A stretch of DNA of 64,000 nucleotides from Corylus avellana (GCF_901000735.1 NC_081547.1:2480001-2544000), one strand, 5' to 3'. Numbered from the stretch's first letter, positions 1 to 10,228 are shown. Notes: a model not told the origin generated them from the letters alone. Numbers and translations are program-made.

Positions 1-1621
1 AAAAAAAGGGAGGCTGATTCGTGATTTTGAGGACGTTCAGGGTATTATCGCAAATTTGACAAGATACGTTTTCACTCTTTTCTCTTCACCCGATCGCTCT
101 TTTCCAGTGACCCCGCCTCATTGCAGGAGAAAACCTAATGGTGTTGATTCCAGACCATGCTTGGTGCGCTCCCTCCGGCAACCTTCCAGGCGGACTTTTT
201 CTCTCAAATCAAGGTGAATCTCTTTGACCCATTGTGTAGTTTCTTTGTATATAGCTTCAAGCCAATGATTGAGGTCTGTTGATGCTGTCATCATACCTGT
301 TTCTGGGTTGTTTTATTGAGTTTAACGGTACTTTTGAGGTTTGGATAGGTGCGGTTGTGGAATATGCTCTTGGGGGGGTCCGAGAATGCAATTTTTCTTT
401 TTTCCCTATTGCTTTGTGATTTTTATTGGTTGGTACGAAAAGAGTGTGAGGAGGATGAACTGTAGGGTTTAAAAGAAGTTTTTGGTGATGCTTGGAAGAA
501 TATGTATGAGTTTGGTGGCCAGCTATGGAGGTTTAAGTACATTTTGTTATTCGGTTCTCATGTGATTTCAATTTAAGAAATGATAGAATTCATTCTTTGA
601 ACCATCATTATAGTGAACGAATGAATCCACTGTTGAATTTGTGGAAAAAAAAAAGAAAAAGAAGATGGTTGAAAGATGGGTGTCTAACATGCCCCTTTCA
701 ATTTAGTCCTTAACTTTTCAATTTCAACAATAGTCTTTAGGTTTTCTTTTGGTTTAAAATAGGTTTTTCCGTCGACCCATCATCCAATTAATTAATGGTA
801 ACGATATGTCATGCCAAATCGATCAATTAATGTCATGTAGCTTTTGTTTGATATGAGTATATTTTTATAATTTAATACAATTGTGCAACATGTCACATGA
901 CATGTCAAATGAGAATTACATCATACATGACATTAATTAATTGATTAGTTTAACATGATATGCTGTTAATTAGTTAGACAATGAAATGTCAGAGGATCCT
1001 ATTTGAAATCAAAGGAAAAGTTAAGGATACAACTGTTGAAATTGAAAACCTAAAGATTAAATTTGTTTCCAGCAACGCAACCCAGGTTTTCTTTTCTTTT
1101 CCTTTCTTAGCTTTCCCTTGTTAATTTGCTCTTTCTTTTTTTCTCCATGCCCTATTTTTTCCCCTTAGCTTCTCTTTCTCTTGTAGGTTCTCAGTGATTC
1201 CTAGTATTATCAGTACAGAGAAGAGGGAAGTGCCACCAGATAATTTTATCTCAGAAGTTAAAACCTTTTCATCGAAAAAGGTAGGCCCCTATTTTTTATT
1301 TTTTATTTTGGATTTTGGATTTTTTCTTTTATTATTGGAAGCCTTCGAAGTAGTGATTTATGATTACTAAAAAAAGTTATGAGTAATGATTACCAAAAAT
1401 TAGGTAGGAATAGTAAGTTCTAATTATTGAAAACTTTATGATGTGTTTACTATTTGGGGCATATATTTTTATGCTTTTGCTTATTTTAGTTGTGTTACCA
1501 AAACATTTAGTAAGAAGTAGTTGCTTATTATTTTTATTTGACATTAGATTAGTTAAAGTTACACTAGTTTAACTTTAACTCAATAATTTAACATTTTATA
1601 ATTTATTTGATTTTGTAGATT
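1..1621. other. Upstream region with possible small exons of an unidentified transcript
   Basis: No gene could be identified here. Two stretches look exon-like. Around 138-212 an open frame starting with ATG ends at an AAG/GTGAAT donor. Around 1187-1279 an open frame lies between a TTGTAG acceptor and an AAG/GTAGGC donor and reads FSVIPSIISTEKREV and onward. The two frames do not join cleanly, so they may be untranslated leader exons of the zinc-finger ORF that begins at 1622 right after another TTTTGTAG acceptor. A foldback element sits at 699-1064 between them. The rest is AT-rich sequence with no visible signal. Confidence 0.3.
699..1064. mobile_element. Foldback (long inverted repeat) MITE-like element
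   Basis: The left arm (about 699-880) and the right arm (about 885-1064) are imperfect reverse complements over most of their length. Both arms contain, in mirrored order, the blocks TTTAGGTTTTC, CAATTTCAACA, CCTTAACTTTTC and TCAATTAATTAATGTCATG. They meet near the palindromic centre ACATGTCACATGACATGT around 889. No ORF is present, so this is a non-autonomous element. No clear target-site duplication was found. Confidence 0.7.
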
Positions 1622-2239
1622 ATGGGAAAGCAAACTACAATGGTCGACTTTTTTAAAAGAAAAAATGCACAAATTTCAAAAGCCAATGTTGGTGATGCAT
1701 TATTGCCAACCCCTAGAGTTGATATTCCAACTTTTGAAAATCCTCCAACAAAATCTCGAAAAGTAGACGTCAATGAAATTGATATTAGTTCATTGGAGCA
1801 TGATCCTGGATCGCGTCCCCAAATATTGGATTATGATGTTAATCGACGGGATGAAATTCGACGAGCTTACATTAAAGCTGGTCCGTATCAGCCTACTCTC
1901 TCAAAGTACCCAAGATCTGGATCAGCATCCCATCTTCGCCGCTTTCGACCTTCATGGTTCAAGCTATTTCCGTCATGGCTTGAATATTCGCGTGATAAAG
2001 ATGCAGCCTTTTGTTTGCCATGCTTTCTCTTTTATAAGCCATCAGGAAATCCTACGCACAATGCATTCACCGTTTATGGATTCAAGAATTGGAAGAAAGT
2101 GAATGGAAAAGATTGTGCTTTTCTCACTCATATAGGGAAAAATCCAAATTCTCGTCACAGAATTGCCGAGAGGTCGTATAATGATTTGAGGAACCAATCT
2201 CAATCCTTTCAAAAGGAGTTTGGCAATGCAAACAACTAG
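1622..2239 (+). pseudogene. TTF-type zinc finger / ZMYM1-like protein, N-terminal fragment (hAT-derived)
   Basis: The 205-residue ORF starts at the ATG right after a TTTTGTAG acceptor-like site. Residues 1-15 (MGKQTTMVDFFKRKN) are the usual start of plant 'zinc finger MYM-type 1-like' proteins. Residues about 105-190 match the TTF-type zinc finger: FRPSWFKLFPSWLEYS, then KDAAFCLPCFLF with its Cys pair, then AFTVYGFKNWKK and FLTHIGK. Full-length relatives run to roughly 700-800 residues and continue into an RNase-H-like hAT transposase core and a C-terminal dimerisation region. None of that follows here: the frame stops and the downstream DNA has no homologous ORF. It is therefore a truncated copy of a hAT-transposase-derived gene, which may or may not still be expressed as a short protein. 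Confidence 0.7.
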
Positions 2240-2900
2240 GTTCCATTTTGAACACAATTTGGCATTGTGAGGATTTCCAAGACACAAGAGTGGTAGATTG
2301 ATGAAGAGGTCCAAAGCGTGCAAATTGTCTTTTTATTTTTCAATGTAATTTTGTGTTTCTTTTTTGGGCTAGATCCTTGATCTGGTCTTGTTTTCTATTT
2401 TCGACAAAGTTGTTCCTCCTTTTTTCGGCTACTGATGGTCGGCTTTGCTCTTCTTTTCCGACCACAAATGGTCGTGTCGGCAAACCTTTGGGGTTTTATT
2501 CCGTTTACGGAATTTTGCCATTTATAACAGCCTCTTTTGGCCGTTTTGGTTTGCTTGATGGGCCGGATCATTTATTTGACCTATTCCCGATTGTTATTAG
2601 GATTTCTCTGTCAATTTCATTTGTATTATTGTAATTTCCCTTTTCCCTTCCCCCACTTTGAATGAAAAATAAAAAATAAAAAATCTAGGTTCTATTTTGA
2701 TAGGTGAAACAATAATTTTTTCTTTTCTTTCATTTAAATTCTAATATATTTCTCATTTATGCTTTCATGATAAGAAATCTTAGTTTGGTCTAAAACCAAT
2801 CTAGTATCAAGAATCCACAGTAAAAAAGGAAAAGAGTTTTCAATTAGAGAAACTTTTTTCGACCCAATTTGAAGGAAATCTTTGTCGGCCAAGACTCTCT
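2240..2900. other. Intergenic, no gene recognised
   Basis: The stretch 2353-2634 is open on the plus strand but its translation is hydrophobic and low in information, with no family resemblance. The DNA is T-rich and may be a decayed transposon tail. An A-rich run (GAAAAATAAAAAATAAAAAA-like) lies near 2662-2682. Confidence 0.3.
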
Positions 2901-2929
2901 TAATGCAATTGATAAAAAACAATCATTGC

Positions 2930-3600
2930 TTAGAAGATCAAATTCCGGTAGCTACGACATACATCTTTTGATCACGGGTTTTGAAACCAATTTTTCTCTT
3001 AATGCGATAACTGGTTTTGAAACCAAGTTTTCTCTTAATGTGAACTGCAGCAGGATGAGAGGAACTCTCAACAAAACTGATTAAGCTTGAATGCATTGAT
3101 GATATAATTTTGAGGGAACTTCTTGCTTGGGTGTATTAACATGTTCCATCCACGTTCTCTTATAAAAGGAAAATAATTGTTCCTGCGTGCAATATATTAA
3201 CAAAAAAAAATCAGTTTGATTCTTCATGAGCATCAATTGTTCTCAAAGATAAATTAATACCAACAAAGAGGAACTCAATCCTTTCTATAGATCCCCATGT
3301 TGGGATAACAGACGACTTCCTACATACATTAACATCCAACCCATTACATAAATTTGGAGGATTCCGTCACCGGAGATCGGAAGAACCCACAAGAAGATCG
3401 AGTATTTTGCTTACATCAATGGGGAGCACCGAAAGGAAGTGATCGTAATAAGTCAAAGACAAGAAAATTGTATTCGAATGAATACCATACATCTCAGCAA
3501 ACTAAATCAAGAAAAGAAAATCACGATAAGCATTTGGATCCAAAGCCACTGCTGCTTTCTCTGTCAACCAAGTATTGAACATAGTGATCGTCTTCATATA
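2930..3600 (-). pseudogene. psi0: decayed D-type cyclin (CYCD5-like) copy
   Basis: This stretch aligns piece by piece with the intact cyclin copies downstream, in the same orientation. About 2935-3195 matches the last exon, including the GCAG/GAACA acceptor region and the C-terminal coding, but shifted in frame and stopped. About 3270-3310 matches the end of exon 4. About 3398-3500 matches exon 2 with its TTTTGCTTACATCAAT donor region. About 3535-3600 matches the LVQRES part of exon 1. Exon 3, most of the cyclin box, is missing. A 35-bp unit is tandemly duplicated at about 2977-3042 (GGTTTTGAAACCAA twice). It is clearly non-functional and is probably the oldest member of the array. Confidence 0.75.
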
Positions 3601-4339
3601 TATATATATATATGTGATGAGAAGGCTTTTTAACATCTTATTTGTTGGAATGCAATCTTATTTTCTTCATGAATTTTATTGAACTGTAATATTATTTTGA
3701 TTGATATTAATTATGACTATGAATAATTGGATATTGATTATTAAATTGATTGCCATGAATCTAGTATTGAATGTGTCTAATTGATAATATTTTTTACTTA
3801 TAAGATGTGCAATAGTATAAATTAGGTCATTCCAAGTATTTGGGTCAATTTAACCCGAGTTGAATCGGATTGAAATTGGTCATGTTCGGGTCAACCCAAC
3901 ACGATATGTTTATTAGATAGGTGATGCGGATTGGTTTTTGTCACTCGTTTATTTAAAACACGTTTTGTCAAGATTAAAGAGTTTGATCCATTTAATTAAA
4001 TTGATCTGGCGGGATAGAAAAACCCAAAAGAGACTTGAGAGGAAGGGGGGAAGCATTCACGAATCACAAGGAGAGAGTTCCACCAAAAAAAAAATCCCTT
4101 TTTATTTATTCACTTTCCTTTTTCTCCATCTTCTTGGTAGTTCTGAAACTTCTATTGGGTTTTTGAAAATGGAATCCTAATCAAAACTACAAATCATACA
4201 ATAGATTCTATTGCATGTAGACAACAGTGATGACACCTGCAAATCAATGTAATGTCAAGAATCAACTCCATCAAAACGACCCTATAATGCAACAAAAATA
4301 AATAAATCAATCTTTGTTAAGAGGATCAAATTCCGCTAA
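3601..4339. other. Intergenic spacer and 3' flank of cyclin psi1
   Basis: A TA microsatellite lies at 3596-3612. From about 4066 on, the DNA (TCACAAGGAGAGAGT onward, to about 4210) is the 3' flank of cyclin psi1. It recurs almost unchanged at 8287-8435, and related copies lie at about 7630-7760, 12745-12870 and 22935-23060 downstream of the other cyclins. Position 4066 marks the left end of the tandem duplication unit. No gene is seen. Confidence 0.6.
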
Positions 4340-4793
4340 CTATGTGTCTGGTTGCTGAAAAAAATCGAGTTTCGTCTTAATGCGAACAGCAACTGTATGA
4401 GAAGAACTCTCAACGACACCTATTAAGCTTGAATGGATTGAGGAACCTCCTGGCGGCTTGGGTGTCTTAACTTTTCCCATCGCTATGTTCTCCATCATAT
4501 AATAAGAGGAAAATATATGTTCCTGCATGTGTGTTTGGCCAAACTTTTATTTTTCTTTAATTAAATTTCAAGATACCCATTTCAATCCACAAGAGAACTC
4601 ACATTTTCTATGGATCCCCACAATGAAATCACATCGTTCATCTTGAGCTCGAATTGTTCTTTAGTTAATTGACCATCAAACGCTCTTAATACTGCAGAGG
4701 CAGCTATAATAGATGGCCGATGATCCATTAAATTGATCTCTGCATCAAAGAAAACTCAGAAATCAGTACTAAATTTGAAGCCAATCTTTAACG

Positions 4794-4795
<2 letters not shown>

Positions 4796-4837
<42 letters not shown>
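4796..4837. repeat. (TA)n microsatellite in intron 3 of cyclin psi1
   Basis: Pure TA dinucleotide run next to the exon 3 donor. The same intron in copy A has only a short TA run, so the array has expanded in psi1. Confidence 0.9.
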
Positions 4838-4841
<4 letters not shown>

Positions 4842-5136
4842 ACCTTTGGTGGCAGCCATAATAAGTTGCACAACCCTAGGGGCCAATCCTTCCGGTATAG
4901 CTTCACCACAGAATTTATTAATGAAATAATGCAGATAATGAAAAGGAGTAATTGGAGTCATTTTCCATTCTAATACTTCGAGAACAATCAGCACATTTTT
5001 CCGAGTCACCTCCTTCTCAAATTAGAAATCTGACAGTTGTGATAGATCCGGCCTAGTTTTCCATCCCTCCTCCATCTTTGCTGCCAAAGACAAACATGCT
5101 ACGACTAGTGATCGAACGGCCAAAAGCTCCCCATCC

Positions 5137-5167
<31 letters not shown>

Positions 5168-5639
5168 CCAACCATTACAGAAATTTGGAAAACATGAAAA
5201 ACCAATTAGGTAAAAAGATTAATCAAAGAATTCTGCTTACATCAATTATGGGCAGGATTGAAAGGAAGTGATCAAAATAAGTCACGGATAAATAAGCTGT
5301 ATGGTTTGAAAAACCGAAGAATTCCCGAGCCTGTATCAAGAAAGGCAAAACTTCAAATAAAGAAAAGAAAACGAGGAGATTTACTGAGAGCAACAAACTT
5401 CGAAAATCTTCGCAATGCCTTCCAAGCGAGCAGTCTCCAACCAACTTTGACTTGTGCTTGAGCAATCACAGGAAGATGTCACAAAACTTTTGGATCCAAA
5501 CCCAGCACTACTCTCTCTCTGAACCATGTTTTGAACATGCTCATCTTCATCCTCTGAAACAAAATCTAGATTTAATCCCATATAGGTTTGTGCCTCATAC
5601 AACTCATAATTCAAGGAAGTTTTGATGTCTTCCTGGCAC

Positions 5640-6215
5640 AAGAGGTCCGGAGTAAACAAAATGCCAAAGTGATGATAACCATATAAATTAGAAATGTGGT
5701 TAGGGGGAGTAAACGGAGTTTCCGTTCTGTTTCTTTCATAGGCCATATTCCAGAAAGCTCCATCTTCATTACAAAAGTGGCTAGAGGGAGAAAACAGAGT
5801 ACCCATTCTGTTTCTTTCACCGGCCACTCCATCTTCATCACATAAGAAGCTAGAGGGAGTGAACAGAGTACCCATTCTATTTCTTTCACCGGCCACTCCA
5901 TCTTCATCACATAAGAAGCTAGAGGGAGTGAACGGAGTATCCGTTCTTTTTCTTTTATAGGCAATATTCAAGAATTCTCCATCTTCATTACCGAAGAGGC
6001 TAGACAGAGGTAACGGAATATTATCCGTTCTTCTTATCGTTTCATCGCCCATATTCAAGAATTCTCCATCTTCATTACCGAAGAGGCTAGAGAGAGGTAA
6101 CGGAGTATTATCCGATCTTCTTATCATTTCATCGCCCATATTCAAGAATTCTCCATCTTCATTACCGAAGAGGCTAGAGGGATTAAGCGGAGTACCCGTC
6201 GTTCTTTCTCTTTCA
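5640..6215 (-). repeat. Coding tandem repeat in cyclin psi1 exon 1
   Basis: Six to seven units encode variants of TPxxPSSLFGNEDGEFLN followed by a basic stretch such as RRTDN or RKRTD. The first three units carry LFGNEDG, the next two FLCDEDG, and the sixth HFCNEDG. A degenerate unit and then the genuine LLCQED segment follow. Units 4 and 5 are almost identical at DNA level, which points to recent slippage or unequal exchange. Confidence 0.85.
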
Positions 6216-6220
6216 TCCAT

Positions 6221-6307
6221 ATACAGTAGTGAGAGAGAGAGAGAGGGTGCATGTTGCAGGGGAAACAGAGGTTTTAGAGAGTATACAGTAGACGCAGTGG
6301 ATTCTTG

Positions 6308-6345
<38 letters not shown>

Positions 6346-7800
6346 AAAGAGTTTTTCTCCGAATTGGGTTAGAAGAATTTATTCTGGCCCAATCTATAAG
6401 AAAAAGAGTCCGCTATCTTTTATCATACTAATCACCCTAACTTACTTTGATGCCATTTGTTAGGGGATTGACATTTTGAAAAGCCTATTAATGAGATTAT
6501 ATAATAAAATATGTTGAGATATCACTTAACCAAAAAATTTAAGCATATGAGTTTGGCCAAATTATGTTATATCACACTTATGTGTCATTTATCTAATATG
6601 AGATTTAGGGCTCGTTTGGTACTGTGATTTAACAAACTAAAAATACGATTTTGAATAAAATAGTAGAAATGTATTGTTTGAGAGTGTTTTTAAAAAATCG
6701 CGATTTGATAATGTAAAAAAATTGCGTTTCCAGTTTAAAAAGTCATACTGTGATTTTATCAAGACAACTTATCTCAAAAGCTTAAAGTAAATAGAAATGA
6801 GTAAATTTAATTAATTTATAGTCTAGCACTCTCCCTTACATGTGAGCTTAAACTTTCACTTCACTGAAATTAGAAGTGAATTGACGAAGACAATGCTCGA
6901 ACTCAAGATCTTTGCACCAATACTAAATTAAATTACAACTTATTCCAAAATATTAAGTTTATAAGAAAATATAAATTTAATCATTTAATTTATATTCTAA
7001 CCGCGACCACCCACATGCACCATCGGGGTAGCCGCAACCACCCGCGATATCTCAAGGGATGGTATTTTTGGGGTTTAGGCATTTTAGGAATTTTGATTCA
7101 ATTTCAATGAGAACATTACATGTTTTCATGGAATAAAAGAATAGAAATGATAATTTCACTATAAATTCTTGTATTTCTAGTAATCCACCTTTAATGTGGA
7201 CAAAGAAAATCTATAGAGAGGAGAGAGAGAAAGAGAGAGAGGAAACACTCACAATGAGAGATTTCTAAAATATTCATTTTAAAAAATAAATAAAAAAAAT
7301 GGTATAAGAGCGATCAACTGTAGCTACTTTATTTGAGCATGACCATAATAATACTTACCTGCTGAAAATCAAAGACTGAATGGACCTAGACGGTGAGAAA
7401 TTGCAGACACTCCCTCAAACTCGGTTGAATCATAGTCTAACCCAACTTTACCAAAGCATCAGTGAGACGCAATGCAGCTAAATAAGCTAATTAACACTAC
7501 TCAGGCTAGTGTAAAGATTTCAATTATATATTTAAACACACGCACTAGAACGTGCTCAATTACTTCAGAGTTTTTTCTTTTTTTTTTTTTAAACCGCTAA
7601 ACCACAATCACTTATTGTATATTCATTTTTATTTATTCACTTTCCCTTTTCTCTATCTTCTTGCTAGTCACTGGCTGAAACTTCTGTTGCGTTTTTGAAA
7701 ATGGAATCCTAATCAACTACAAATCATACAATAGATGGCAGACAAACACTGATGACACCTACTAAACCAATGTAATATCAAGAATCAATGCAATAAAAAT
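6221..7800. other. Upstream region of cyclin psi1; first copy of the duplicated spacer
   Basis: Holds the psi1 promoter with the conserved 30-bp block at 6271-6300 and a TA microsatellite at about 6311-6343. From about 6420 to 7790 the DNA matches 10860-12890 upstream of copy A, apart from later insertions in the second copy. An element-like stretch beginning GGGCTCGTTTGG near 6608 resembles ends of hAT MITEs, but no closing inverted repeat was found. CT/GA-rich DNA is at 7205-7245. No gene is seen. Confidence 0.6.
6271..6300 (-). promoter_or_regulatory. Conserved cyclin promoter block, psi1
   Basis: The block reads (plus strand) TTTTAGAGAGTATACAGTAG followed by ACGCAGTGG. It recurs at a similar distance, about 45-170 bp, upstream of the start codon in copies A, B and C. 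Conservation in copy C, which has a very different N-terminus, suggests a retained promoter element, though the bound factor is unknown. Confidence 0.5.
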
Positions 7801-7803
7801 AAA

Positions 7804-8286
7804 TCAAATTCCGCTATCCATGACTTGCAGCTTCTCTTCTGATATATCTTGGTCTGCGAAATTAGCAAAATCAAGTTTCCTCTTATTGCGAACAGCAACT
7901 GTATGAAAAGAACTCTCAACGACACCTATTAAGCTTGAATGTATTGAAGAACTTCTTGGCAGCTTAGATGGAGAGATATAGAAGAGCGGAAGAATAATAA
8001 GAAAAGTGGAAACATACAATGGACTACATTGTATTGATATGAATTGACTACAGAAACCTCTATTTATAGAGAGGCTATGAGTGATATGCAAGTAACCTAA
8101 TAGATTAAGGAAAGGTAAACCTAGTAGACCTAGAATACATAAGGAAATAAATAATCCTAACATAATCCTAACATAATATTCTTAACATAATAAATTCACC
8201 AAAGAATTTATTGATGAAATAATGCAGAAAATGGAAAGGAGTTATTGGAGCCATTTTCCATTCGAATGCTTCAAGAACAATCAGCT
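7804..8286 (-). pseudogene. psi2: truncated D-type cyclin with an LTR insertion
   Basis: Only two coding pieces remain. 8286-8200 encodes the middle of exon 3 (ELIVLEAFEWKMAPITPF and on to FINKF). 7960-7804 encodes the C-terminus, ending MDSGI. Both pieces are closest to copy B (ELIVLEAFEWK, SDSGI), not to psi1 or copy A. The end of exon 3, exon 4 and the start of exon 5 are replaced by a 219-bp LTR at 7969-8187. Upstream exons are absent because position 8286/8287 is the joint of a tandem duplication, after which the 3' flank of copy A begins. Confidence 0.85.
7969..8187 (-). mobile_element. Solo LTR or LTR remnant (Ty1-copia-like)
   Basis: On the minus strand the element starts TGTTAAGAATATTATGTTAG and ends CTCTCCA, giving TG...CA termini. 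It has a TATAAATAGAGG promoter box in its middle and CTAGG-rich short repeats. At about 219 bp it fits a small copia LTR. The flanking bases are cyclin exon 5 on one side and exon 3 on the other with no matching 5-bp target duplication, so cyclin DNA was deleted by recombination at or after insertion. Internal retrotransposon genes are absent. Confidence 0.65.
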
Positions 8287-8436
8287 CACAAGGAGAGAGT
8301 ACCACCCAAAAAAAAAAAAAAATCGCTTTTTTATTTATTCACTTTCCTTTTTCTCCATCTTCTTGGTTGTTCTGAAACTTCTATTGGGTTTTTGAAAATG
8401 GAATCCTAATCAAAACAACGAATCATACAATAGATT

Positions 8437-10155
8437 CTATTGTAAATAAAAATCAAGTTTCCTATTGAGTTTTAAGAACAATCGGTTGGTAAAAAAATCA
8501 AGTTTCTTCTTAATGCGAAGAGCAACCGGATGGAAAGAACTCTCAACGACACTTACTAAGCTTGAATGGCGTGAAGAGCCTCCTGGCGGCTTGGGTGTCA
8601 TAACGTTTCCCATCGCTATGTTCTCCATCATAAAATAAGAGGAAAATATATGTTCCTGCATGTGTGTTTGGCCAAACTTTTATTCTTCATCAATTAAATT
8701 TCAAGATACCCATTTCAATCCACAAGAAATTAAACTCACATTTTCTATGGACCCCCACAATGAAATCACATCATTCATCTTGAGCTCGAATTGTTCTTTA
8801 GTCATGCGACCATCAAATGCTCTTAATACTGCAGAGGCAGCTATAATAGATGGCCGATGATCCATTAAATTGATCTCTGCATCAAAGAAAACTCAGAAAT
8901 CAGTACTAAATTTGAAGCCAATCGTTAACGTTATATATATATTATTACCTTTGGTGGCAGCCATAATAAGTTGCACAACTCTAGGGGCCAATCCTTCCGG
9001 TATAGCTTCACCACAGAATTTATCGATGAAATAATGCAGATAATGAAAAGGAGTAATTGGAGTCATTTTCCATTCTAATACTTCAAGAACAATCAGCACA
9101 TTTTTCCGAGTCACCTCCTTCTCAAATTGGAAGTCTGACAGTTGTGATAGATCCGGCCTAGTTTTCCATCTCTCCTCCATCTTTGCTGCCAAAGACAAAC
9201 ATGCTACGACTAGTGATCGAACGGCCAAAAGCTCCCCATCCTATATATATATACACATCCAACCATTACAGAAATTTGGAAAAAATGAAAAACCCATTAG
9301 CTAAAAAGATTAATCAAAGAATTTTGCTTACATAAATTATGGGCAGGATTGAAATGAAGTGATCAAAATAAGTCACGGTTATATAAGCTGTGTGGTTTGA
9401 AAAACCAAAGAATTTCCGAGCCTGTATCAAGAAAGGCAAAACTTCAAATAAAGAAAAGAAAACGAGGAGATTTACTGAGAGCAACAAACCTCGAAAATCT
9501 TCATAATGCCTTCCAAGCGAGCAGTCTCCAACCAACTTGGACTTGTGTCTGAGCAATCACAGGAAGGTGTCACAAAACTTTTGGATCCAAAGCCAACACT
9601 ACTCTCGCTCTGAACCATGTTTTGAATATGCTCCTCTTCATCCTCTGAATCAAAATATAGATTTAATCCCATATAGGTTTGTGCCTCATATAACTCATTA
9701 TTCAAGGAAGTTTTGATGTCTTCCTGGCACAAGAGGTCCGGAGTAAACAAAATGCCAAAGTGATGATAACCATATATATTAGAAATGTGGTTAGGGGGAG
9801 TAAACGGAGTTTCCGTTCCGTTTCTTTCATAGGCCTTAATCAAGAAATCTCCATCTTCATCAGAAAAGTGGCTAGAGGGAGAAAACAGAGTACCCATTCT
9901 GTTTCTTACACCGGCCACTCCATCTTCATCACATAAGAAGCTAGAGGGAGTTAACGGAGTATCTGTTCTTTTTCTTTTATCGGCAATATTCAAGAATTCT
10001 CCATCTTCATTACTGAAGAGGCCAGAGAGAGGTAACGGAATATGATCCACTCTTCTTATCATTTCTTCGGCCGTTTTCAAGAAAGCTCCATCTTCAATAG
10101 GAAAGAGAATAGAGGGATTAAACGGAGTACCCGGCGTTCTTTCTCTTTCATCCAT
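8437..10155 (-). CDS. D-type cyclin (CYCD5-like), copy A, open reading frame
   Basis: Exons 10155-9490, 9421-9332, 9240-8949, 8876-8740 and 8655-8437 join to 467 codons without a stop. A D-type cyclin would bind a CDKA-type kinase and target retinoblastoma-related protein at G1/S. The N-terminus (1-160) carries four or five degenerate units of the TPxxPSS..EDG repeat and then LLCQED, a real LxCxE motif near residue 139. The cyclin box starts at SWLETARLEGIMKIFE and continues through FGFSNHTAYITVTYFD and LSLAAKMEERWK. The usual CYCD Lys in WILKV is Glu here (KIFE). CYCD5 proteins also vary at that site. Exon 4 (INLMDHRPSIIAAASV region) and exon 5 (EHIFSSYFMMENIAM) form the second fold and tail. 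Ordinary CYCDs are about 300-380 residues; the excess is the repeat region. It is the tandem twin of psi1. Confidence 0.88.
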
Positions 10156-10198
10156 ATACAGTAGTGAGAGAGAGGGTGCAGACTGCAGGGGAAGCAGA

Positions 10199-10228
10199 GG
10201 TTTTAGAGAGTATACAGTAGACGCCGTA
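10199..10228 (-). promoter_or_regulatory. Conserved cyclin promoter block, copy A
   Basis: Same block as upstream of psi1: plus-strand GTTTTAGAGAGTATACAGTA followed by GACGCCGTAGG, 45-75 bp before the start codon. A TA microsatellite (about 10246-10279) lies just beyond it, as in psi1. Confidence 0.5.

Larger units (their letters stand above)
4340..6220 (-). pseudogene. psi1: D-type cyclin (CYCD5-like), one nonsense codon in the cyclin box
   Basis: Five exons by comparison with its siblings: 6220-5399, 5330-5241, 5135-4844, 4739-4603 and 4522-4340, all with GT-AG ends and phases that fit a 508-codon frame. Exon 1 encodes a long acidic N-terminus of repeated 23-29-residue units and then LLCQE, a true LxCxE retinoblastoma-binding motif. 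The end of exon 1 plus exons 2 and 3 form the cyclin box (FGFSNHTAYLSVTYFD, ACLSLAAKMEE). The FGF...TAY...YFD pattern is like CYCD5. Exon 3 has TAA at 5024-5022 where copy A has CAA (Gln), so translation would stop inside the cyclin box. All other splice sites and frames are intact, so the inactivation is recent, or could be an allele or assembly error. TA microsatellites lie in introns 2 and 3. Confidence 0.85.

Noticed and set aside
4794..5009. Frames coding for IYIYIY stretches here and at 21330-21367, 31700-31745 and 56899-56930
   Set aside because: These are translations of TA microsatellites.
6608..6780. Complete hAT MITE starting GGGCTCGTTTGG
   Set aside because: The second TACTGTGATTT word is in direct, not inverted, orientation, so no terminal inverted repeat pair is present.
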